Assembly: GCF_022829605.1 (NCBI RefSeq)
Contig: NZ_JAKSYD010000177.1
Coordinates: 1-37,569, forward strand
Reading direction: 5' to 3'
DNA length: 37,569 nt
Source of the DNA: Methylobacterium sp. E-065
GTDB taxonomy: Bacteria; Pseudomonadota; Alphaproteobacteria; Rhizobiales; Beijerinckiaceae
Both the position numbers and the translations under genes were made by a program. The notes below the pieces were generated by a model. The model saw nothing but the letters and a program-made list of their open reading frames with translations. It was not told the DNA's origin and did no database searches. This document shows positions 1-6,664 of this stretch, one piece after another (position 1 is the first letter of the stretch; each line of letters opens with the position of its first letter).

Positions 1-899
1 TGGTAGCCAGCGAAATTGGCGTGACGCGTCACGTCCTCCAGGCGACCGGCGCGCAGCCAGTGGATCTGAGCGGGCGGGTTGGCTGAGGCATAGGGGCCGA
101 AAGCGTACAGGAAGCTGTTGTCGCTGCTGAGCAGTTCGTAGGTGCCGTCACCGTCGAGATCCTCGAACGTGTAGCCACCTCCGCCGTCCAGCGTCTCGCC
201 GTCCGTGACGAACCAGCGGCCAGTGCGCGGGTCCTGCGTGGCGATCTTTGTTACCGTGCAGCAATGCGCGCCACCCCAGAACGACGAGAACACGAGGCTG
301 GGGCGCGGCGATGCCGGGTCCAGGCGTACGGCGGCCAACTCGGCAAAATCCGTGTTCGAATCATCGTCTGTCCCACGGGTGGACTGATCGAGAGACAGCG
401 TGAACGCCGCTTGGCCCTCCTCGCGACCCGCCGCGACCGGATAGCGGTCGTTGTCCTTTCCCCTCACGCTTGTGAGGACGACTGATAGGGCGCCGACGCG
501 CAGAACGCTGTCACGCTTGCCGTCGTATTTGGCGATCGGCCCACCCATTAGGGGCGGGGGCACCCAGACCTGCTCGACATAGCTGTCGCCCCGCGAGAAG
601 ATGAAGTCGCTCGGCAAGCCGCCTGCACGCGTGAGGCGCTGGCGCAGGGCGCGCGGATCGACAGCGTTCTCAGGCCCAACGACGACTGCGAACCAACCGT
701 TGGCCGCGCGTACGACACGCACGTTCGCGAACTGCCAGCGGTGGTGGCGGGCGACACCGATGGCGGAGTCGAGGTCCGGTCGGCTGGCGAGGACGACCCA
801 ACGGGCAGTGCCGGAGAGAGCGAGGCCACCCGCGCGGGTGGCCAGCGGCGCCATAGCGAGGAGGAGCGACGCGATGAATGCAGCCCACAACCTAGCCAT
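1..899 (-). CDS. Exported protein with SPOR-like and FG-GAP-like parts (3' end outside window)
   Basis: Reading the minus strand from the ATG at 899 gives an open frame of 299 codons with no stop before the window edge, so the gene is 3'-truncated by the window. Residues 1-23 are a signal peptide (MARLWAAFIASLLLAMAPL, then ATRAGG). Residues about 30-75 (WVVLASRPDLDSAI through WFAVVVGP) resemble a SPOR-type repeat. The later part carries a Cys pair (GGAHCCTV) and an FEDLDGDGTYELL stretch typical of FG-GAP/VCBS-like surface proteins. The product is probably periplasmic or surface exposed; no enzyme function can be named. Signal peptide and open frame are visible; domain names are by eye only. 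Confidence 0.72.
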   Translation of the reverse strand, partial: MARLWAAFIASLLLAMAPLATRAGGLALSGTARWVVLASRPDLDSAIGVARHHRWQFANVRVVRAANGWFAVVVGPENAVDPRALRQRLTRAGGLPSDFIFSRGDSYVEQVWVPPPLMGGPIAKYDGKRDSVLRVGALSVVLTSVRGKDNDRYPVAAGREEGQAAFTLSLDQSTRGTDDDSNTDFAELAAVRLDPASPRPSLVFSSFWGGAHCCTVTKIATQDPRTGRWFVTDGETLDGGGGYTFEDLDGDGTYELLSSDNSFLYAFGPYASANPPAQIHWLRAGRLEDVTRHANFAGY

Positions 900-1139
900 G
901 CAGATCTCCCGGTCACAACCTGACCGGGTCAGCGCGTCAAATCAATCTCACATCGGCGCGCACCAACTCTCGCACGGCGACGAATCGATCTGACGGTGTC
1001 AAATTTCTGAAGTGGTCGAACCTCTCGGTGCCCGGCCGATTCGCCACAGCTTTGGCACACCCCTGGCACACCGCCTCACAACTGAGCCAGATTACCGGAT
1101 GAGCGATGCGCTCAAGCCACTGATAGATATGAAGAAGAT
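900..1139. other. Non-coding stretch 3' of tRNA-Arg with a tandem 11-mer
   Basis: No convincing gene. A near-perfect tandem repeat, TGGCACACCCC at 1053-1063 and TGGCACACCGC at 1064-1074, lies about 65 bp beyond the 3' end of the tRNA gene. Sequences of this kind are often found next to tRNA-targeting integrases, so this may be a worn integration site, but no integrase gene or duplicated tRNA end is visible here. Confidence 0.35.
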
Positions 1140-1216
1140 TGGCGCACCCGACACGATTCGAACGTGTGACCTTTGCCTTCGGAGGGCAACGCTCTATCCA
1201 GCTGAGCTACGGGTGC
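1140..1216 (-). tRNA. tRNA-Arg (anticodon CCG)
   Basis: The reverse complement folds as a complete 77-nt tRNA. Acceptor arm GCACCCG pairs with CGGGTGC, followed by a G discriminator and an encoded CCA. The D stem is GCTC/GAGC, the anticodon stem TTGCC/GGCAA encloses loop CTCCGAA with CCG at positions 34-36, and the T arm is ACACG-TTCGAAT-CGTGT. CCG reads the arginine codon CGG, which is common in this GC-rich DNA. The CCA end is at 1140-1142. Confidence 0.97.
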
Positions 1217-1229
1217 AGGCCGTAGCCAT

Positions 1230-1258
1230 TCCCTAGCCCAACCGCACCGTCAGCGCAA
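1230..1258 (-). promoter_or_regulatory. Candidate promoter of tRNA-Arg
   Basis: On the minus strand TTGCGC (1258-1253) and TAGGGA (1235-1230) are separated by 17 bp and end 13 bp before the mature tRNA 5' end. This is a plausible sigma-70-type promoter by position and spacing; the -10 match is weak. Confidence 0.35.
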
Positions 1259-1357
1259 CGGCGACCGGACACCCGGCGGCTCAGAGCAGGGCGGTGGCAG
1301 AAGCCCGACGCTGCGACAACCTGAAGATGTAGATGGCGTAGCCAGACGCGCGACGCT

Positions 1358-1891
1358 GTGCTGTATGGGTCCGACGCAGGGCCGCAGGGCGCAAGGCGTC
1401 GTCGGCAGGTCGGCAGCGCGGTCTCGGTTTGCTTGTGTTCCCCCAACTCGGCGGCGCGGCCGCGGATCACGGCAGACGATCTGGCTCGGCGCATCGCCGG
1501 TCTGGGGCCGGGCGAGCGCCTCGCCGTCCTGGGTGTCGGCCGCGCAGCCATCGGCACCCTCGTGTCGGAGAGCACCGACCGCGGCGCCCTGCTGGTCGCG
1601 GACGCGGATCGGTCCGGCGCCGCGGCGCTGATCGACCGGCTCCTCGACGATCTGGCGGCCCTCGCCCTCACGCGCTGGCCTTACTGGCACGGCCGCGACG
1701 CCTCCGCGGCCCCGGTCAGCGCCGATCCCTGGTTGAAGGCGGCCTCGAAGCGCGCGCGGCTCGGCCTGACGCCGCGCTTCCACCGGATGACGCGCGAGCT
1801 TGAGCTCCTGCGCCTCGTCGGGGCGCGTCGGCGCGAGGCGATGATCAGCGCGTTCAAGGCCGACCTGAGCGCGGCGATGGTAGGGTCGTAG
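1358..1891 (+). CDS. Conserved-looking protein of unknown function
   Basis: Open frame of 177 codons from ATG 1358; the first 25 or so residues are Arg-rich and look non-native, so a TTG start near 1433 (LCSPNSAARPRITADDLA) is equally possible. The body contains ARRIAGLGPGERLAVLGVG, an acidic segment LLVADADRSGAAALIDRLL and a basic helical C-terminus. No signal peptide or membrane segment is evident. I do not recognise the family. It lies 109 bp upstream of the acyltransferase on the same strand, so co-transcription is possible. The frame is preferred over the overlapping frames because its composition and third-position GC bias fit a real gene. Confidence 0.5.
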   Translation: MLYGSDAGPQGARRRRQVGSAVSVCLCSPNSAARPRITADDLARRIAGLGPGERLAVLGVGRAAIGTLVSESTDRGALLVADADRSGAAALIDRLLDDLAALALTRWPYWHGRDASAAPVSADPWLKAASKRARLGLTPRFHRMTRELELLRLVGARRREAMISAFKADLSAAMVGS

Positions 1892-2000
1892 CCCGGACGC
1901 GTGGCCGCAGATCCCGCCCCGGTGTTGCCGCTTCGCCCTTGTAGGGCCTCCGGGTTTCCCGGCCCCTGGGCGGGTCGGAGGCGGGACGGAGCGGGCAGGG

Positions 2001-3062
2001 GTGGCACTGGGCGGCCGGGCGAACAATTTCGGGACGCTGCGCCTGCTGTTCGCGGCCCTGGTGATCCTCGCCCACGCCCCCGAGCTGGTGGACGGGGACC
2101 GGTCGCGCGAGCTGCTCACCCGGGTGTTCGGCACCCTGTCGTTCGGCGAGGTGGCGGTCGACGGCTTCTTCCTCGTGAGCGGCTACCTGATCACCGCGAG
2201 CTACCGGGCCAAACGCTCCTTCGCCGACTACCTGATGCGGCGGGTGCGGCGGATCTATCCGGGCTTCGTGGCGGCGTCGCTCCTGTGCATCGCGGTCGTC
2301 GCGCCCCTGGCCGGGGGCGACCTCGCGGCGGTCTCGCTCCCCGAGACCCTGGTGCGGCTGGCGCTGCTGCTCATGCCGGTGGTCCCGGGCGCCTTCGCGG
2401 ACCTGCCCTATCCGCTGCTCGACGGCGCGATGTGGACGATCCCCTGCGAGTTCGGCTGCTACCTGCTGCTCGGCCTCGTCGGCACCGCCCGGGCGCTCCG
2501 GCGGCGGGGCCGCTACCTCGCCATGCTGGCGGGCTTGAGCGGCCTGCTCGTGCTGCGGTGGCTGTACCTGCCGATCGGGCATCCGGGCGACGGGCTGGGT
2601 TCCCTGTCGGAGATGATCCGGCTCGGCTTCGTGTTCGCCTGCGGCGGCGCCTTCCAGCTCTTCGCAGACCGGATCGCCTATACCGGCCGGGGCGCGGCCT
2701 GCGCCGCCCTGCTGCTCATGCCGCTGCTGTTCAGCCCGCCGCTCGCCGAGCCGGCCTTCGCGCTGCTCGGCGGCTACCTGATCTTCTGGTTCGCCTTCGC
2801 GGTCCGGCCCCTCGCCCTGAGCCGCGCCACCGCGCAGGTCGATCCCTCCTACGGGCTCTATCTCTACGCGTGGCCGATCCAGAACCTGCTGATCGCCTGG
2901 GTGCCCGGGCTCTCCCCCTGGACGGGGGCAGCCCTGACGCTGGCGGCCGCGCTGCCCCTCGGGATCCTGAGCTGGTATTGCGTGGAGCGGCCGATGCTCC
3001 GGCGCCCGCGGGGCTCGACTGAGCCGGAGCCCAGCGACGCACTGGCCATTCTCAGTCGCTAA
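2001..3062 (+). CDS. Acyltransferase family 3 (OafA/YrhL-type membrane O-acyltransferase)
   Basis: 353 residues, an integral inner-membrane protein of about ten hydrophobic helices, the usual size of the AT3 domain. The N-terminus shows the family pattern: NNFGTLRLLFAALVILAHA with the His in helix 1, then FFLVSGYLITASY and YLMRRVRRIYPGF, the conserved Arg-rich loop after helix 2. The C-terminus has SYGLYLYAWPIQNLL and SWYCVERPML, the typical closing motifs. Members transfer acetyl or other acyl groups from the cytoplasm to polysaccharides, lipid A or antibiotics outside; the acceptor here cannot be told. Start is GTG at 2001 with GGGCAGGGG just upstream. There are no glycan genes beside it. 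Confidence 0.88.
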   Translation: MALGGRANNFGTLRLLFAALVILAHAPELVDGDRSRELLTRVFGTLSFGEVAVDGFFLVSGYLITASYRAKRSFADYLMRRVRRIYPGFVAASLLCIAVVAPLAGGDLAAVSLPETLVRLALLLMPVVPGAFADLPYPLLDGAMWTIPCEFGCYLLLGLVGTARALRRRGRYLAMLAGLSGLLVLRWLYLPIGHPGDGLGSLSEMIRLGFVFACGGAFQLFADRIAYTGRGAACAALLLMPLLFSPPLAEPAFALLGGYLIFWFAFAVRPLALSRATAQVDPSYGLYLYAWPIQNLLIAWVPGLSPWTGAALTLAAALPLGILSWYCVERPMLRRPRGSTEPEPSDALAILSR

Positions 3063-3121
3063 GCCTGCCGCATCGCGCGTCGCTCCCCGAGACCAAGCCC
3101 TTTCAAAACAAAGCGCATTTC

Positions 3122-3140
3122 CCTCCCCCTTGTGGGGAGG
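3122..3140. repeat. Short hairpin CCTCCCC-N5-GGGGAGG
   Basis: Perfect 7-bp inverted repeat in the gap between the acyltransferase and the sigma-domain protein; the arm GGGGAGG recurs alone near 3183. It resembles the short intergenic hairpins scattered in rhizobial and Methylobacterium genomes. There is no T-run, so it is not a clear terminator. Confidence 0.4.
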
Positions 3141-3252
3141 AGAGCGCGTCGGTGCAGAGGCGTAAACATTGGAACGCGCGGTGGGGAGGAGATCCGGTAA
3201 CCGCTCCAGCACTCGCGCGTTGGCGACGAGCCAGCAGGGCAGGGGGCCGGAC

Positions 3253-3678
3253 ATGTCCCAGACCATCGATCGCGGGACCCTCGACCGGCTCATCGCCCTC
3301 GGCCGGGACCGCGGAGAACTCTCGGCGGACGACCTGCGGGCCGCGCTGCCGGTGGAGCACCTGGATGTCGATGCCCTCGTCCTGGTGATGCTCGAACTGG
3401 AGGCCGCCGGCATCAGCGTCGAGCCCGAAGCCTTCGGGCCGCCCACCGAAAAGCCGCTCACCACCGCCCTGACCCTCCCGCCGCGGGATCCCGGCCCCGT
3501 CCCGCTGGTCCGGGCGGCGCAGAGCGCGGACGCCGCGGCCTCAACGACGGAGTCCGGATCGCGGCCGGCATCGCCGCCGCAGGCGGATCCGGACGACGGG
3601 GCGGGGGTCAACCGGGCCGTCGCCCTGGCGGGCCTCGCGACGCTGCTCGTCCTCGGGGCCGTGCTGCTGCTGTTGTGA
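3253..3678 (+). CDS. Membrane-anchored protein with an isolated sigma-70 region 1.1 domain
   Basis: 141 residues from ATG 3253, chosen over an upstream in-frame ATG at 3169 because AGGGGG lies just before it and the domain begins at once. Residues 8-60 (LDRLIALGRDRGELSADDL, LPVEHLDVDALVLVML and AAGISVEPEA) align well by eye with region 1.1 of housekeeping sigma factors: L-x2-L-I-x-L-G-[KR]-x2-G-x-L, the LP..-[LIV]-D.D turn and the GI-x-V strand. Residues about 63-118 are a Pro/Ala-rich linker and 121-140 a single hydrophobic helix (ALAGLATLLVLGAVLLLL) at the very C-terminus. There is no sigma region 2, 3 or 4. The predicted topology is a tail-anchored protein with the domain in the cytoplasm. 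In sigma factors region 1.1 blocks DNA binding and occupies the RNA polymerase channel; what a tethered copy does is unknown. Confidence 0.75.
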   Translation: MSQTIDRGTLDRLIALGRDRGELSADDLRAALPVEHLDVDALVLVMLELEAAGISVEPEAFGPPTEKPLTTALTLPPRDPGPVPLVRAAQSADAAASTTESGSRPASPPQADPDDGAGVNRAVALAGLATLLVLGAVLLLL

Positions 3679-3745
3679 AGGGGAGGCGGAACGGATCGGC
3701 CGGCGGGCCCGTTGGCCGGGGGCTGTTCACGGAAGATCCGGCACC

Positions 3746-4150
3746 ATGCGCCAACCCCCTGACGGAAACACCCCTGACGGCACCTTGGCCCTGCTGATCG
3801 CAGCCCTGCGCGAGGGCACGGCCCATGTCGAGGCGCTGCTCACGCTCGCGCGAACCGAGGTCGACGGCAACATCCGGGCGATCGTCTCGCTGGTCGCCAT
3901 CGTGGGGACGATCCCGATCCTCCTGATCGTGACCTTCTTCCTGGGCCTCGACGGGGTGGTGAAGCTGCTGGCGCTGCCGCTGGGCTCGGAGGCGACGGCG
4001 GCGCTGATCGTCGCCGCGCCCTTCCTGGCCATGGCGCTTTGGCTCGGCTGGCTCGGCACACGCCGGATGGCGCTCGCGAACCTCGAACCCTGGCGGACGT
4101 GGCGTCAGGCGAAGCGGACCGTCCGGGACGTGGCCGGGACCGGAGCCTGA
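3746..4150 (+). CDS. Phage-holin-family (YqjE-like) membrane protein
   Basis: 134 residues. A polar N-terminal helix (LLIAALREGTAHVEALLTLA) leads into two hydrophobic segments, about residues 45-67 (IVSLVAIVGTIPILLIVTFF) and 84-105 (AALIVAAPFLAMALWLGWLG), with a basic tail. This is the architecture of the YqjE / putative actinobacterial holin-X superfamily III, small inner-membrane proteins found in many bacteria with no phage around. The name does not imply a lytic role, and there are no endolysin or phage genes nearby. It is 67 bp downstream of the sigma-domain gene on the same strand and could share its transcript. Confidence 0.7.
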   Translation: MRQPPDGNTPDGTLALLIAALREGTAHVEALLTLARTEVDGNIRAIVSLVAIVGTIPILLIVTFFLGLDGVVKLLALPLGSEATAALIVAAPFLAMALWLGWLGTRRMALANLEPWRTWRQAKRTVRDVAGTGA

Positions 4151-4159
4151 CGCCGGCTC

Positions 4160-4378
4160 TCAGCGTCCCCGTGTGCCGGTGGCTTTGGGGCGCAGATGCA
4201 GGAAGCTGCGCTCGCCCGTGGCCGCCTCGGCGACGTGCTGGATCGTGTCGAGCAGGTCGGCCACCGCCAACGGTCCGATAGGCCGGAAATCGGCCTTCGG
4301 CGCGACCCAGCGCTTCTGCGTGCGTCCCGCGGCGATCTGCGCCTCGCTCAGCGCGTCGAAATCCCGGTGTCGCGTCAC
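4160..4378 (-). CDS. Small protein of unknown function, 72 residues
   Basis: GTG start at 4378 chosen because a full GGAGG lies 8 bp upstream; the frame is also open to a TTG at 4393, which would overlap that ribosome site. The product starts VTRHRDFDALSEAQIAAG and ends in a basic KATGTRGR tail. It is soluble, without Cys or membrane segments. It converges on the holin-like gene with a 9-bp gap. I do not recognise the family. Confidence 0.5.
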   Translation of the reverse strand: MTRHRDFDALSEAQIAAGRTQKRWVAPKADFRPIGPLAVADLLDTIQHVAEAATGERSFLHLRPKATGTRGR

Positions 4379-4658
4379 GGATCGTCCCTCCAAGCTCGGC
4401 TCGCGATGGGAAAATCTGCCCGAACTATGGTTGATGAAGCGTTAACGCAGGGCTCTCCGGGCCCTGCGCGGCAGGCCAGTCGGGTGCGGCGTTTCGGCAG
4501 AGCAAAGAGCCGCGCAGCGGCACCATAGCCCCCAGCTTGATCCCCGACACCAACCCCTATAGTCAGCAAAAACCGAGGTTCATCAATAGATTAGTGTGAT
4601 TATAAACTGCAGCCGTCGGGCCGCGAGTTATCCCGATGCCGGACCCCGGGCGTAGCCC
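4379..4658. promoter_or_regulatory. Divergent intergenic region; candidate promoter for siderophore operon
   Basis: An AT-rich patch at about 4560-4610 stands out from GC-rich surroundings. TATAAA at 4601-4606 with TTCATC at 4579-4584 (16-bp spacing) could be a promoter for the plus-strand operon starting at 4659. I could not see a convincing Irr, RirA or Fur box, so iron control is only inferred from the genes. Confidence 0.35.
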
Positions 4659-5900
4659 ATGGCGGCAGGACAGGCCATCGGCGTCCGTGTGACCGATACC
4701 CTGGCGGCCTTGCGCCCGCTGGCACCGTTCTTCTGCCTGTACGTGACCTTCGGGGCGACGCTCGGCTTCCTGTCGGGCGGGGCGCCGCTGATCCTGCGGG
4801 CGCGGGGTGTCGAGCTGGCCGAGGTCGGGCTCCTGCAGCTCATCAACCTGCCGGTTGGGCTCACCTTCCTGTGGGCGCCGCTCCTCGACCGCCTGCACCT
4901 GCCGGTGCTCCCGCACCGCATCGGCTGGATCGCGGCCGCGCAGGCGGCGACGGTGCTGCTCCTCGTCCTCCTCAGCCTCGGTGCGCAGTGGCCGCTCGCG
5001 GCGCTCCTCGTCCTGGCGGTGGCGGCCTGCGCCTGCGTGGCCACCATGGACATCGCCCTCGAAGCCCTGGTGGTCGAGACCGTGCCGGGGGACCAGCGCG
5101 CCTTCGTGGCCTCGGCCAAGCTGTGCGGGGCCTCGCTCGGCGGGATCCTGGGCGTCGGCGTGCTGGTCGGCTCCTACGACCGGTTCGGCTGGCACAGGGC
5201 GGTCCTGGCCTGCGCGGCTTTGGACGCCCTCTGCCTCGTGCCGATCCTGTTCTATCCGGAGGAGCGCCGCCGCGGGGCCGGGGGCCGGCCGGAGCTTTGG
5301 ACGGGGTCGCTCGCGCGCCTGCGCGTTCTGGGCGGGCGGGTGCTGGCGCTCGGGGCCTACTTCGCCGCCGCCTACCTGCTCTCCGGTCCCAACACTCTGG
5401 CGCTGCTCGATCTCGGCGTGCCCCTCGGGCAGGTCGGGTTCCTGACCGGCACCGTCCTGCCGGCGGTCAACCTCGTCATGGCGCTGGCGGCGGGCGGGCT
5501 CGCCGCCCGGTTCGGCACGGTCCGGCTGATCGGGTTCGGCGCCGTCGGCGTCCTCGCCTCCGGGGCCCTGATGGCCGGAGCCTGCGCGGGCCGGATGGCC
5601 GATCTCGCCCTCTTCGCCGCGGTGCTGAGCTTCGTCGCGGGCGGATTCCTCGGCGTGCCGGTGTTCAACATGATCTACCGCTGGGCGCAGGGACCGAGCC
5701 CCGCCACCGACTACGCGCTGCTGTTCGGGGCGGCCTTCTTCGCCGCGATGCCCCTGCGGGTCGCCGCCCCGGCGCTCGCCGGCTGGATCGGCTGGCCGGG
5801 CTACTTCGCCGCCACCCTACTGCCCTACGCCGCCGCGGTGGCGTGGCTCGCCGTCGCGGTGGACCGGACCCTGCGGACCGACCGGGCGGGCACGCGATGA
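4659..5900 (+). CDS. MFS transporter, RhtX/FptX-like siderophore permease
   Basis: 413 residues with twelve predicted membrane helices. Helix 4-5 carries CVATMDIALEALVVETVP followed by a loop GDQRAFVASAKLCGASLGG, the pattern of the AmpG/RhtX/FptX branch of the major facilitator superfamily, in which RhtX and FptX carry ferric siderophores through the inner membrane as single subunits. The assignment to siderophores rests mainly on the next gene, a FhuF-type reductase, with which it overlaps by 4 bp (ATGA at 5897-5900). A muropeptide or drug substrate cannot be excluded from sequence alone. Confidence 0.72.
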   Translation: MAAGQAIGVRVTDTLAALRPLAPFFCLYVTFGATLGFLSGGAPLILRARGVELAEVGLLQLINLPVGLTFLWAPLLDRLHLPVLPHRIGWIAAAQAATVLLLVLLSLGAQWPLAALLVLAVAACACVATMDIALEALVVETVPGDQRAFVASAKLCGASLGGILGVGVLVGSYDRFGWHRAVLACAALDALCLVPILFYPEERRRGAGGRPELWTGSLARLRVLGGRVLALGAYFAAAYLLSGPNTLALLDLGVPLGQVGFLTGTVLPAVNLVMALAAGGLAARFGTVRLIGFGAVGVLASGALMAGACAGRMADLALFAAVLSFVAGGFLGVPVFNMIYRWAQGPSPATDYALLFGAAFFAAMPLRVAAPALAGWIGWPGYFAATLLPYAAAVAWLAVAVDRTLRTDRAGTR

Positions 5901-6664
5901 TCGCCGAAGAGGTCGCCGCACAGGTTCCCGATTCCCTCGCCGCCTACCGGGACGGCGTCGCCGATGGCCCCGGCGGCCCGGGGACGATGCCGCTCCAGGC
6001 GCTGCGCGACCCGCGCGTGTTCGACGCGACGCTCGACGCCTTCGCGGCGGGGCTCGGCCCCGCGGCGGGGCTCGGCCCGGCGGCGGGCTGCGCCCCGTGC
6101 GACCGGCGCATCCTGGTCTCGTATTGGAGCCAGTTCTACCTCGCGGCCCTCGCCACCCCCGCGCTGACCGCCCTGGTGCGCCTCGGCCGCCCCCTGCCGC
6201 TCGCCTTCGACGCGCTGAGTCTCGAACGCGACGCCGCCGGCCGGCCCTGCCGCTTCCGCCTGCCCGCGGAGGGGTGCGGATCCTGCGCGGCCCCCGGCCT
6301 CGCCGGGCTGGTGGAGGCGCATCTGCGCCCGTTCGTAGAGCTGTGCCACGAACGGTGCGGGATCGCCCCGCGGATCCTCTGGGGCAACGCCGCGGTGATC
6401 CTCGATTACGTCGCGCGGGAACTTGAAGGCTCACGCGGCGACGGAGCGGAGGCGGCCTGTGACGACGTCGCGGCCTGCCTCGGATGGCGCGCCGGCCCGG
6501 CCTGTTCTAAGAGCCCGCTGGCGCAGGCGCTCTGCCCGGGGGCGTCGGGCTGCCGGCGGCGGCGGGTCTGCTGCCTGCGCCACCGCCTGCCGGGAGTGCC
6601 GTCCTGCGGCGCGCTCTGCCCCGTCGCGTGCGCCGCTCAGAATCGATCCGAGCCGCGATGCTGA
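5897..6664 (+). CDS. fhuF: FhuF-like ferric-siderophore reductase
   Basis: 255 residues, cytoplasmic. The C-terminus has VCCLRHRLPGVPSCGALCP, that is C-C-x10-C-x3-C; the FhuF family binds a [2Fe-2S] cluster with C-C-x10-C-x2-C, so the last spacing is one longer here. Upstream Cys residues (ACDDVAACL, GPACSKSP) are extra. The middle holds SYWSQFYLAALATPAL and RILWGNAAVILDYVA, typical FhuF patches. FhuF reduces Fe(III) in imported siderophores so that iron is released. It overlaps the MFS gene before (4 bp) and the ABC gene after (ATGCTGA, 7 bp), so the three are translationally coupled. A short duplication (GLGPAAGLGPAAG) is visible near residue 50. Confidence 0.78.
   Translation: MIAEEVAAQVPDSLAAYRDGVADGPGGPGTMPLQALRDPRVFDATLDAFAAGLGPAAGLGPAAGCAPCDRRILVSYWSQFYLAALATPALTALVRLGRPLPLAFDALSLERDAAGRPCRFRLPAEGCGSCAAPGLAGLVEAHLRPFVELCHERCGIAPRILWGNAAVILDYVARELEGSRGDGAEAACDDVAACLGWRAGPACSKSPLAQALCPGASGCRRRRVCCLRHRLPGVPSCGALCPVACAAQNRSEPRC

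Noticed and set aside
205..993. Several plus-strand open frames at 205-993
   Set aside because: They are shadows of the minus-strand exported-protein gene at 1-899, which has a signal peptide and runs without a stop.
1012..1236. Plus-strand frame of 74 codons
   Set aside because: It runs through the tRNA-Arg gene on the opposite strand and has no ribosome site.
1854..3611. Very long minus-strand frame opposite the acyltransferase and sigma-domain gene
   Set aside because: Low-complexity Arg/Gly/Gln/Glu translation typical of antisense frames in GC-rich DNA; the plus-strand genes have recognisable domains.
3746..4150. Prophage lysis gene, from the holin name
   Set aside because: No endolysin, structural or packaging genes nearby; YqjE-type proteins are common in chromosomes.
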